Positions 35,901 through 47,100 of a stretch of DNA of 64,000 nucleotides are shown one piece after another. Positions within the stretch are counted from its first letter, which is position 1. Each line of letters begins with the position of its first letter. The notes beneath the pieces were generated by a model. That model was not told the DNA's origin. It did no database searches and saw only the letters and a program-made list of their open reading frames with translations. This stretch comes from Scatophagus argus (Eukaryota; Chordata; Actinopteri; Scatophagidae), in assembly GCF_020382885.2 (NCBI RefSeq), contig NC_058496.1:4890501-4954500 (forward strand), in the 5' to 3' direction. A program made the translations under genes and the position numbers.

Positions 35901-38900
35901 AGCTTTGTCTTAGTAGAAGATGGCAAGCAAGCCTGTAAAATGTAGCTGCAGAATTGGGTGTCTCGAAATGTTGAATTCATTGCAAAGTTCCAAAAAGAGC
36001 TTTTTTAAAGCTATGTCCCATCCTCAGCATGGAGAAGAAGTGCAGCAACCAACATCTACTGTGCTAAGTGTGTGTAAGACTCTCTAGGCAATTAAGTGTT
36101 CCTGATAACAGCCCGTTCAATATATCAAGTGAAAACACGTATCTGCCAGAAATCTGAGGAGATCAGAATCTGTCTTGCACCAATCTATGATTGTGATGAA
36201 GGCAGGTCTAACAAAAACAACAAACACATGCTCACAAGATGTTAGCATGTTTCTTCCTGGAGTTTGGAACTAAATTGAAGAGTGGCCATTGTGCATGGCT
36301 GAGAAGGAAATGGAGGATGTTCATAAATCTGGGGTCCTTAGAACACATCTGTTTACTGTTGTCTTTCCCCTTTCATCCAGGTCTCATGCTAAAATGACAA
36401 AATACTTATCTGAAAGGCCCCGTGAGGGTCAAGGCAGTCTCAAGAATTCTGCCTCATCTGGTAATATAACTGTGGAGCTTGGGGATGAGCAGGATGCAAC
36501 TGTGGTTTCTTGTACAGCATTCAGACTCTCTGAGAAATTACTGTTTTCCCATACTGGCGAATGTGGTCTTTTCTCAGGTCCCACAACAAAACAGGAGAGC
36601 AGAGATATTTTAGGAGGACAAGGAGAAAGCAGCTTATCCACAGCAAACATGTGCTTCCTCTTTTCCTCTCATCGTAAGGTTTCAAAATGATTGGCAAGAC
36701 CTGCTCTAAATTATTTGTTTCATGTTTCATTTTTTTTGTCTCCATAAGAAATTCAGGCAATGGACAACAGAGTTCTTCGCAGATCACTTCATCGAGGCTA
36801 ATAAAACAGGAAAATCATAAAAACAGCTTTGTAAGATTGTTTGCAAATGAAACCGTGAAACCAGATATGTGATCTGCCAGGTATTGAGTGTGCTGAGTCA
36901 GTCCTCTCTCACACACCTCTTATTCATACAGATGTCACCCCCACCCTCTTACGCCTCACCTACGAGAAGACACGTCTGTGCACATACGAAGAAGCCTGTC
37001 AGTATTTGGACAGTGACATATTTTCTACTGTTTTGGCTCAGTGCTCCACCAATACTGGATTTCAAACAACACCATGACAACGCAGTCAAAATGCTGACTT
37101 AAAGGGTGTGTGGCGATGTTCCCATGTTCCATATTGAAGGAGTAATAATGTAGTGCGAGAGGACAATGATAGGGTGACAGTTCCTACACTATTCACACAA
37201 TGTATATGTAAATACTTTCAAATTACAGTAAAAGTTAAATAGATGATAGTATTGTCTTAGTGACATGACTCACACACAGGTCAAAGGCTAATTAAATATA
37301 AATACTGAACAATTATTGTGGAAGCTAAATGATTCCTGTAACAAAAAAAAAAAGAAGGAAAGAAAGAAATGAAACAAAATAACCTGCCTTCTTCTGTCCA
37401 GACATGTGGATGTGTTTTGGATTGGTGTGGGATGCCATGCCATTTTCAGGTTGCACTAAACCCTCTCATTAGTATAAACACTAACGGCAGAGGAGACAGG
37501 GTGTCAGCTCTCAGTATGGTGTCGCATTCTCTGGAATAAAAACATCCATTAAAAGCACATCAACAGAGGCAGAAGTACTGGTTGCAAATGCACTTTTGAC
37601 AAAGTTTTACATATAAGAGTATGTCTTTTCCTTCTGGCAGCATTTTGTACAAACACAGACCTGATAATTGGTGCTGAAATGGGGGAGAGATCAAATGAAC
37701 CTGCCCAACAACAACCAAGCCTCTCTCAGAAAACAGTAAAACAGCCTCTCGTTTGCTGTTGTAAACAGACTCCTCCTGTTGGGAAGTTTCCATGCCACAA
37801 GGAAATGCCATGTTGTCTGGAAGCCTCGTCATCACTTTCATCATCAACTTCATGTATCTGGGATTACTGCAGCTTTGCAAAGTGTCTTAAGTAATTGCGA
37901 TAAATGACGCTTTTGTCAGTAATCATTTTCTTAATATTAAAGTATGGAAAAGCACCTGCTGTAAACACTGAAGAACATAAGCTTTACATAATGCATCGGA
38001 TCACCAATCATAAATACAGGACAAGTCAACTGTACATAGCTCATTTTATTAGCTACTTCAAGGCTTTAAAAAAAATCTTATATTTAGTTAAAAAAACTAA
38101 TACATTAATTGGGTGTCTATCAGGTTGCCACATAAACATGCAAAAACTCAAAGACAAAACACTCTGCACTTGAGCTTTCAGCCACATCAAACAATCTTCA
38201 CAGTGAACCTTTAAGGGAGAGAAGTCCCAAAAGTGCTCAGAATAATGGTTAAGTTCAAACATCTCCTGTTCCATGACAGCTGAGTTAACTTCATCTGCTC
38301 ATAACCACTGTGTGGTACAAGTGAAAGCCCCGGAAAAAGCCACTAAAGAGACCTTGAGAGGAGGTGTTTTTTTCAACTGATGTTTCCAAGGTTGAGAAAG
38401 TGTCGAGCTCAAGTCAATGTTGTAAGCACATTCTATTGACAATTTAAATTAATGAACAATGAAGTCATGTCAGTATCAAACCTAAGTACATTACAAAATG
38501 AACGGCAGTGAAATATACTGTCAGACTATTAATACTAGGTAAGAATTTTCCCCTGAAACATCTTAACTACTCTATGTAGTTAGGATATGGAGTACAGGCT
38601 AAATAATGCTGAACTGTGTTATGTGAAGAGTGCTGCTACAAAAGTAATTACATTTTCCTAAAATAGTCTACTAAGGAAGTGAGTCTCGGGGGCCAAGACA
38701 CGTTTTTGATATTGTATAACGCACAGTGTTAAACAACTGACAAATTAACTAAGTCTAAAATTGCCCATAGGCATTTTAATTTCTTCAAAATTAAGCAAAA
38801 ATGTAAAGAGACACCTGAGCTGAGTTTACAGCAGCAGCATCACAATGTCTGCTTTAAGAAGTTTAAGCTCAGGCCTAGACAAACAAAGGTTAGTTTCCTA

Positions 38901-39240
38901 AGTGTTTATCCAACTTAAGACCTCCTGGTTGCTTTGTTGAGCCTACCTGGAGCCCATGGTGCTTATAGTAAGTCTGCAAACAATGTGTGGATGCTCAAAC
39001 ATTAGTTTGACAGTACTTTCATCCAAGTTACCACTCCAACCTCTCATACTAGAGCTCACGACTCACATTTTGGAAAACAACTCGCACTCAATTACACACT
39101 AACTTGTTACCATCAACAGCTTGCTTAGTATCATTTTGATATAAAAGTCTGTAAAAAAACCTTTTTGTTTTTCTCATCTTTTCTCTTCACAACAGAATCC
39201 AGACTTCAGACAAATTGAGAGGATTATATGCCTAATTAGA
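32971..39240. other. Intergenic region right of aqp3
   Basis: About 6.3 kb in which I find no gene. Reading frames up to about 133 codons (for example around 36.29-36.69 kb) show no recognised domain, signal peptide or plausible partner exons. The base composition is AT-rich. It may hold regulatory elements for aqp3, but I see none that I can name. Confidence 0.55.
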
Positions 39241-39243
39241 TGT

Positions 39244-39276
39244 CTTAGTTTCTTGTGCCTGGCACAAGAAACTAAG
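39244..39276. repeat. Perfect 16-bp-arm palindrome in the 3' flank of the lectin-like gene
   Basis: Left arm CTTAGTTTCTTGTGCC (39244-39259), a one-base spacer (T), and the exact complement in the right arm (39261-39276). It starts about 50 bp past the stop codon of the minus-strand gene, so it would form a strong hairpin in that 3' UTR. Confidence 0.85.
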
Positions 39277-39327
39277 CATGCCTGCACAAACACACCCACA
39301 TCTGAATCTACATGAATGGGACAACCT

Positions 39328-42300
39328 TCAGGCCTCGTACAGAGGAGTAACTGTGCCATCCTTCCACTCAATCAGGATTTCTCCTCGCTGTAAAGTGGGG
39401 GAGGAGTGTGGGAGACGCATGGCATGCTCTGTCAGCGGGGCTCTTTCACTGTGCACCGGAGACCCAGGAATGTTCACCTCTGGCCTTGGTGTGTATGACT
39501 TCAGAACACACACCACCTTCTTCCTCCTGGCACAGCAAGACAGAAAAAGCCAGAAAGTGGATGGATGTCCAACTTTTTTGATTTTAACAAGACCTTTTTG
39601 AAATTTCTTGCCAAATATTTCTTCCAGCTTCTGCCTTAAAGTAGGAAAATCTGAGGTATTGCGATGCACTGCTGGCTCTTCATCCAACTATGCTCTTTTC
39701 TGAATAAACCAATTTTTCTAATCTTAATAGATTTTTATCAGTTATGGTGCCAGACCAGCCCAAGGTGCTCTCCTAACATGACTTACATCTGACCAAAAGA
39801 TAAAACTCAAATTTATCCAATTTACAAAGACACAAAACAGAAAAATGAAACAAAAAAAATGTCTGCTATACAGTAGCTATTGGCAGACCAACAGTAATTG
39901 CTTGTATACTTTTATCTCTTTCTTCTTTATTCATGTCTTCTATTTTTACTTTTTTTATTGCTGCTGGTCTTTGACAGCTTCCAAAACTTCCAGTTTCCTT
40001 GTATAACTACAATGACAATAAAGTCTGATCTATCTATCTAGCTATCATATGGATGATTAATTGATAATCAAAATAAAAATACAACAATAATTCTATAATA
40101 AATGAACACTTGTGTGTATGTGTGTGTTTAGGAACTGACCTATTGGAGTAAACATTGAGGATAAGGATCACAGTCCCCAGGACCAAAGCCAAAGAGCTTA
40201 GTACCAGCATGGTTATCTTCCAGCCCATTCCTATGCACATATATTTACAGACCAAACAAAACATTAATCATTTTACATAACCCACATATTACACAAGCTA
40301 TATTTATCTTCCTTTCCAAGCTATGATTCTTGCTCATGTACTTGTCAAATATAAGCCTATTGAACTCCTTTACAAACACTACAACACATCTAGCATGAAC
40401 TTCACTCTATTTCTCATTCATTTAACTCCACCTAGTGGTGGAAAAGTAAGTACATTAAAAGTGAATCAGATAACTTGTTTTTCATGCTTCTGTACCAGCT
40501 TGCATACAATACTGTGGAATTAAACACTTCCACAGATTACAATTTAGCAAACTTACCATAGTCCATACTGAAGAAAATCATGGTGGGATCTGCAGGGGAT
40601 TTGGTGCTCATGGACAAAAGAGTCTGATCAATTGCAAGATATGATTCTGTGACCTCATTTTCCATTACACCTCCAACTGGAAGTGAAGAAAAAAAGAGAC
40701 AAGTGAACTAGAAGCAATTATCAAAACTATGTTTTCTGTGTAGTTATTTCGACTTGTTAATTTGTATTGGCTATTTTGTATTGTGTATGTTGTGTGTGTT
40801 TATTAACGGTTTTAGTTTGTTTACCATAATAGTCTAGCAGTAATGTCTTTAAGTCTATATCTTAATTTTCTTTATGTGGCCATTGCACAAACAAGGAGCA
40901 AATAAACAAATATCCCTAATTTTGAATATTTTGAATACAAATGGATACAACGGTCTCTACAGTTGTGTGTATCCGTCTTAAGTAAGAAAGTAAATCAGCT
41001 GATGCCGGGTCAGCCTGATGTAGAGACAACATGAATCAGCATTACCATGACACACAGCAAAGCCATTTCATGGAGTGGTTGGCCAACCTCCAAAATGAGG
41101 AAAATTCTGATTGGTCAAAAGTGCAATCAACTAAATGAAATCCTCAGCCTAAAAGCGGACATGTAATCTAATCTGCAGGCCACAGCAGAACAGATCATGC
41201 AGCTGATGTTGGATATAGCACGGGAAATATTTTTATTTTTAATTTGATTTTGATTTTCTGACAACATAGCTTGCCAGAGTTATGCTTTCTAGCATCAATG
41301 CTCAGATGACAGCACGTCCATACGATTTACTCTGTTACTGTTTAGTAACTAAGGGTGGTTTAAGCTTGCAAAGTCACTGGCTAGCATAAAAGAAATTTGT
41401 GATACTTTTATTACAATTATACCCTGTAGGAAGACAAAAATCAATAAACTACTACTAGAGAGATACTTTAAGGTCCTACATGGTTTAGCTTGTCTGTGTA
41501 TATCAGAGATGGGGCTTGTAAAGATCCCAGGTTCCAATGAATTCCCCAGATGGTGGAGGGTTTGGTGTTGGTTATTTCTGTTGTCTTTCCCATTGCACAA
41601 TGTCTGGTTGTCAAGTGCCCGCCACCTGCTGCCCTGTTAGTAAAGAAAGTGGACCCAAAGAACACCCAGCTAGCATTAGACATTGTATAGAATTAATCAT
41701 ATTAGAATTAAAAAATATGACAATTTCCTCCCTAGTTTTTTTTACAATCAGATCCTTTGTCTCATAGGATCTTCTGCTCCTTCTCCAAAATATTCATACC
41801 TGCTTATGTTCCCTTGAAAGGAAGACTAAAGTGGATTCTTGTGTGGCGCTAAGGTGCAGCCCCCTCCGTAACAAAGTGAGGTGTCCTTTCTTGGAACAGG
41901 ACCATGTCTGGCTGCTTGCCTCTTTGCCCATATCCACTGCTGCCTCTCCGGGACCAGTCACATCACTATCAGCCTGAAAGACACAGGGCTTCAGATGGAC
42001 ACCTTCATACTGCTCTCCTGATGCAGTCAGACACTCCCCAGTGTGTTGGCTTGCGAGAGCCTGGCTCTCTGGGAGCCAGCGCCATTCCTGTGCGGCCGAA
42101 AAGGGGGTGCAATCAGCCAGTGACACCCTACTGTCCTGAACCTGAAGACATTTACCCAGCAGCTTGTTCTGAATCTTTAAGCCAGACACCTCTGTGTGGG
42201 GGACACAAAAAAATTTTCGGTCATTATTGGAAACCTCTCAGTCAAGCTGCTGTTGCTATATGTGAAGGATTTTAAATTTTATTACTCAACAACAAATTTA

Positions 42301-43113
42301 TGCTTGTCAAGAGAGTGTAACCTCATTTACAATGCAACGTTTGCATGTTATTATATTATGCAAAATACATTTTGGAGCCTGACATAACATCACTGGGGTC
42401 AAATATTGTAAGTTTACAGTGTTGTTGTTCCAGCTGTCTAATACTGGTCAAGCCAAATTCCACTAAAAAGACGACAATTTAATCTTAATTTGCTCCTGGG
42501 CAAAAGTGTCATAAAATATTACTTGAAACGTTTTTAAAAGTTCGTGTCTTGTGATACCTAGCTCTAATCGGCACACAACTGAAACAGCAAAGCTCAATTT
42601 CTCTTTACTTCAAGACAATTCAAACTTTTTTTTTTACTCTGCGGGTTTAAGTAGTTAGCGTTAAACCCACGTTGAGCTAGCTTAAATGTCAATAGCTAGC
42701 TAAATTATTCTAGTGAAAGCTGCAAGAGGAGACATGAACACGTAAAGTTTGTAACATACTGTGCTTAGAACTACCCAAACTCCAAGTTATTACTAAAGTG
42801 TTTCAGTTAACCTTAACAATTCATGTCACTAACTTAACCAACGTCAGCGTACTTCTGCTAAAGTTACCCAAGATGTGACGAAGAGTGCAAAACTAGCGTT
42901 AATTTACAGCTTACGTTAACGTTATATCAAATAAGTAGTCGTTCTCGTTGTGTTCTTTGTGTTTAGCCATCCGAGAACCAATCGGCCAGCTGCCTTAAAG
43001 GTTACAGTTATGTTTGCAAAGAGACTCAGCAAAGTGCAACATATTTTCCTATTTGTCCTACCTTTGAAAACGAGGAGAGCAAACAAACAGACGCACCGCA
43101 GGCTTCCTCCCAT
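39328..43113 (-). CDS. Single-pass membrane protein with a ricin-type beta-trefoil ectodomain (uncharacterised)
   Basis: Six exons on the minus strand (43062-43113, 41800-42191, 41480-41633, 40557-40676, 40140-40230, 39328-39526) join in consistent phase to 335 aa. Residues 1-17 (MGGSLRCVCLFALLVFK) are a signal peptide; an in-frame upstream ATG at 43134 would add seven residues. Residues about 18-180 look like a ricin B-type beta-trefoil: LLGKCLQVQDSRVSLADC, EWRWLPESQ, LTASGEQYEGVHLKPC, SQTWSCSKKGHL and then SRWRALDNQTLCNG, with the repeated C/W pattern of R-type lectins. DNQT is an N-glycosylation sequon. Residues about 234-258 (ITMLVLSSLALVLGTVILIL) span the membrane, followed by a basic stop (RRKK) and a ~65-residue cytosolic tail ending ILIEWKDGTVTPLYEA. 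The topology is type I. I cannot name a mammalian orthologue; ligand and role are unknown. Confidence 0.8.
39985..40048 (+). mobile_element. LINE-like 3' tail with (TCTA)n end
   Basis: The text 'ACAATGACAATAAAGTCTGA' followed by TCTATCTATCTAGCTATC resembles the 3' end of fish LINEs of the Rex1/L2 type. It lies in the last intron of the lectin-like gene. Confidence 0.45.
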
Positions 43114-43134
43114 GGCGATGGCGATTGAAGGCAC

Positions 43135-44195
43135 AGATAGTTCAGGCTCTCACCGTGACAATACAGTCCGAGTGTTTTCAGCAGCAAGAGCAAGTGCAAG
43201 TGGGCGGGAACAAAACTCCATGCAGCCTTCCTCTACGCATCCATCACTTGCACAAATGGTTGGTGGAACATCCATGCATTCCTCCTCGTAACTGCTCAGG
43301 CCTCCAAGTGCGCGCTTACGGTCAAGGCATCAAACCAAAACACTTTTAAGAGGGACTTTGGTTGTTTTGAATGGTTTCACTATTGCCCGTTGCTGTTTCT
43401 TCTCTACATCTCTAACCTCAGTACGCGGTCATTATTCCCTTTTATATAACAAATTCAATCCTCGTGGGCTGTTGTTTATGATGTGTTCAATTTTTCATTG
43501 TTTTGCATATTCTGTTACTGTCTTATTACTGTGGCACATGTGGTTTTTCCTACAACTATATATATATCTACAAGATCCATATATATATACAAGATATATA
43601 TTTATATATATATACAAGATACATTCTTTGTTTATCACTATGGCAGGCAAGAAAATGTGTTTACAACCAGTGCGCTGCAACTCCGTGGACTACCAATTAG
43701 ATTTAAAGAGTGTAAATCTGGAGAGAGGAGAAAACAGTGTTCCCAGATGAATAGGTTTGCCCACTCGTTACTGTGAGGAATGGGACAGCTTTTGGGGCCT
43801 GCATGGTCACATGATGTTTTTCTCTAGAATGATGCACCACAAAGTATGTGAAAAATTTGGATCAAAATAAACAGATATAAATTACATTCTTCAGCAAAAT
43901 GTATTTTTCAATTTCAATAAATTAAATACTTCACAGACAACAAAAAGCCAAAATAAAAACCTTCAGTCCTCTATATTTGTTTAAAAAAGTATATTGCATT
44001 CCTATCAGTGAATAAATATCTGTATTAAAAGTAAGCTTGTGTTAAACTTAGTCTAACAATTGCGGCAGCAGGAAATTAATTAATTTCTTCCAAGTGAAGA
44101 ATGAAAAGCAGAGATCTGTACCATCTGTACCAAAAGTAAAGAATCAAATGAAGACCTTTGAAAATGCCTCAAATTCTCTAATCATCTGCCATATT
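43135..44195. other. Intergenic region between the lectin-like gene and the alpha-arrestin array
   Basis: The left part is the promoter and 5' UTR region of the minus-strand lectin-like gene; no TATA box is obvious. An AT-rich (TA)n-like patch spans about 43555-43622. The right part is the presumed 3' UTR of alpha-arrestin copy 1. No further gene is seen. Confidence 0.5.
43555..43622 (+). repeat. Imperfect (TA)n / TATACAAGA repeat
   Basis: Alternating TA runs separated by the word ACAAGAT, repeated about three times. Confidence 0.75.
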
Positions 44196-47100
44196 TCAAA
44201 ATTTATGTTGTGACACTGTATTAACGTGAGTAAGGGGGAAAGGGGAAGAGCAGGTTGGAGGTTCTCCCTGTTGAAACCCAGGTGGTGCAGTGGGGGCTTG
44301 ATGTTGCACTGAGGGTGGTGGAAAAGCTGCATCCGAAAAACCAGATGGAGCAACCTGTTGTGGCCACTGACTGTCAAAGCCACATGTTGCGTTCGCATGC
44401 TGAGTGGGATCTGGTGCTGGGTATCCATAAGCACTTGGACCTGCGGGTACTGGATAAGGTCCACCAGGGTAGGCAGGTGGAGGGAAGTCGCTGTAACTCG
44501 GGGCCCCAAGAGCTGAGTAAGGCCCTGCTGCCTCACCAGGCTGACGGAGAGCAAAGCGAGAAGGAACAATGACCAATGGGAAGCGCAGCTCTGGGTCAAT
44601 GGCAAAACTGATGTCCAGATACACCTGGAAAACAGAAATATACTAATAAGTCAACTCCGTTTCCATCAGAAATGATTTGAATCAAACTGCCATTTATGAA
44701 AATATTAATTCAGTTGATTGTGCTCTCTAAGAGTACAATATATTCAGCTGTTGTGCTCTTTGTTGTGCTATATTTACAATAGTTGCTGAAGCACATTTGT
44801 AACAAAAAAAAAAAGAATAGGATTTTCTGTGATTACTTAACTGCCAACATTTGCGAAAAATCAATTAATTAATTTCTGAGTTAATTCTCACATAGTCAGA
44901 CCTCTACTCTGGCTGCACCAACTGTCATTCTCATATAAAAAAAGAACCCTATGGCTTGTTTGTATTTCTTCAAACCAAACTCAATAGTCTTGGGCAGCAC
45001 TAAGCTCAGGATGTAGTGAGAGTACAACCTGCAGAATAGTGTAAGGCGGAATTCGTTCTACGCATAAAACTGAACACAATCCCTGCAAAAGAAAAGGCAA
45101 CTGCCAGCTGCCAACTGCGGCATAACTGCGTTAGGATGAAGGTAACTTGCCATTTTCAACATGTAGTTTGCTGGCTCAGAGAATGTTGTTGTTTTCTGTG
45201 GCAAAGGGGATTTTAAAAAGGTTAACATGCAGACAGTGGAAGGGAGGATAGGGAGACATGTATTTGCATGTCAAATACAGACATTCAGAAAAGACCCCAG
45301 GCACTTTGGACAGTTCCACCAGTTTGGTGGACCTCTGCAACACAGATGATACCACAGGCCTTAGAGCTTTTTAGAGCACCTGAAATAGGTAGCCGTTAGC
45401 AGGCTCATACCAACAGTCTCCATCCATTATTTACTACATACCTTGAGACAATAGTGAACTGAGATGATTTCGCAATTCTGCATGGTGTAGATGGTATTGA
45501 CAGGAATCTTCATTTCGCAGGAGACAGTTTCCTCTGAGTTTTTGAGCATCTCTCCAACCATTTTGCACAGAGTTTTGACACTGGTTTTAGTGGCACCACT
45601 GGCACGGTACTCTACATTCTGCTGTAAGCTGAACTTGGGCCTCATTTTTTTGGAGGAGGAGTTGCAGATTTTGACGACAATAGATAAAGTGTCACCTGTC
45701 AAAAACAAATCATTATATCTGAATATGCACTATTTACATACTGCAATATTGCTAATAACAATAAAGTACATACATACAGTGCCTATGAAAAGTATATACC
45801 CACTTGGATATTTTCCAAATGGGTATATGGTCAATATAATTTGGCTTTTTTTTAAACAAAGATTTACAAAAAAAAACCCCCAAAACATATATACGTAAAC
45901 ATATAATGTCAAAAATGTAAACAGAGTTTTACATAGTAATGTCAATTAATTAAAAATATATCACATCAAATCAATGACTGCATAAATATTCACCCACTTT
46001 AAAGTGACTGACCTGATTCAGTAGAGGTCCAGCCAACTGGTTCTAGTAGTTTTACAGTTAGTGAAATAGAGATCACCTGAGTGCAGTGAATGTGTTTCAA
46101 AAGATTGTAGTATAAAGATACTGTGTCTGGAAGGTCCGGTCACTGGTTAATCACTATTGCTGGCTACAATTACACCATGAAGACAAAACAATGCTACAAT
46201 CAACTCCAAGAAAACCTTATTGAAAACTATAAGTCGGGGATGGATAAAAAATGTCCAAGTCACTGAATATCACCTGGAGTTCAGTTAAATCCAGCATTAA
46301 GAAAAGGAAGGAGCTAGAGTAGTGAGGGAGGCCACCAATCGCTTATTTTACATAATATATTTTCAATTAATTGACATTAGTTTATACAAATAAGTTTACG
46401 CTTTGAGTTTTTTAAATTTTGGCCAAATTATATTGACAATGATTCCAATTATAAAAACAATAAAAGGTGAAAACATCCAATGGGGTGAATACTTTTTATA
46501 AGCACTATATATATAGAAACACATTTGTCAAGTCACAATGATCACATTTACATTTACACCTGAAAAACTTCTATCTCACTTAGTAAAGAAACCATGTACA
46601 AAGCTGTAAACATTTGATATCATGTGACAATACAATGTATTGTATGTCCTGCATGAACAGTTGATTGTGTTCCTTGTAAATGACTTTACCTGGAGAGCAA
46701 ACCGTTCTGTCAATGGTAGCAGACATTTGGACCTGTTCTTTGGAAAATACCCCAACCTTTTTATCCACTGAACTAGAGTGGGGACACTAGAACAAATCAG
46801 ATGGGTAGATAGATAGATAGATAGATAGATGGATAGATAGACAGATAGAAACAATCATCCAGTAGCCCATTACAGCAGTGTAGGTTAGTCAAAAAGTAAG
46901 CAAACAAACAAACAAACAAGACCTAACTGTTAGTAGAAAAAACAGACTAAACATATACTAAATAAACTAACTTATGCTACATAAAGTACAGTAGAATGCA
47001 AAGAAAGCAGGTTGACCAGATTGACTGTGTGTATAAAACAAGAGACTAAAAGCTACACTGTAAACAGATGTAAACGGATTGCTACCCAGAAATGAGTCAT

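Noticed and set aside
36289-36690. A 133-codon plus-strand ORF in the gap right of aqp3
   Set aside because: Composition is unremarkable, there is no recognised domain, and no flanking exons or promoter are evident.
41794-41799. Reading on past the end of the lectin-like exon 2 (two more codons to a stop)
   Set aside because: CAG|GTATGA is a good donor and the next exon (41480-41633) restores a trefoil-like sequence in phase. The short read-through would leave a protein with no membrane anchor.
44255-44572. Plus-strand ORF opposite the arrestin tail, with similar ORFs at 51438-51680 and 56265-56576 encoding related products
   Set aside because: They are similar only because the coding tails on the minus strand are paralogous and low in stop codons on the other strand. 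No splice or start context supports them.
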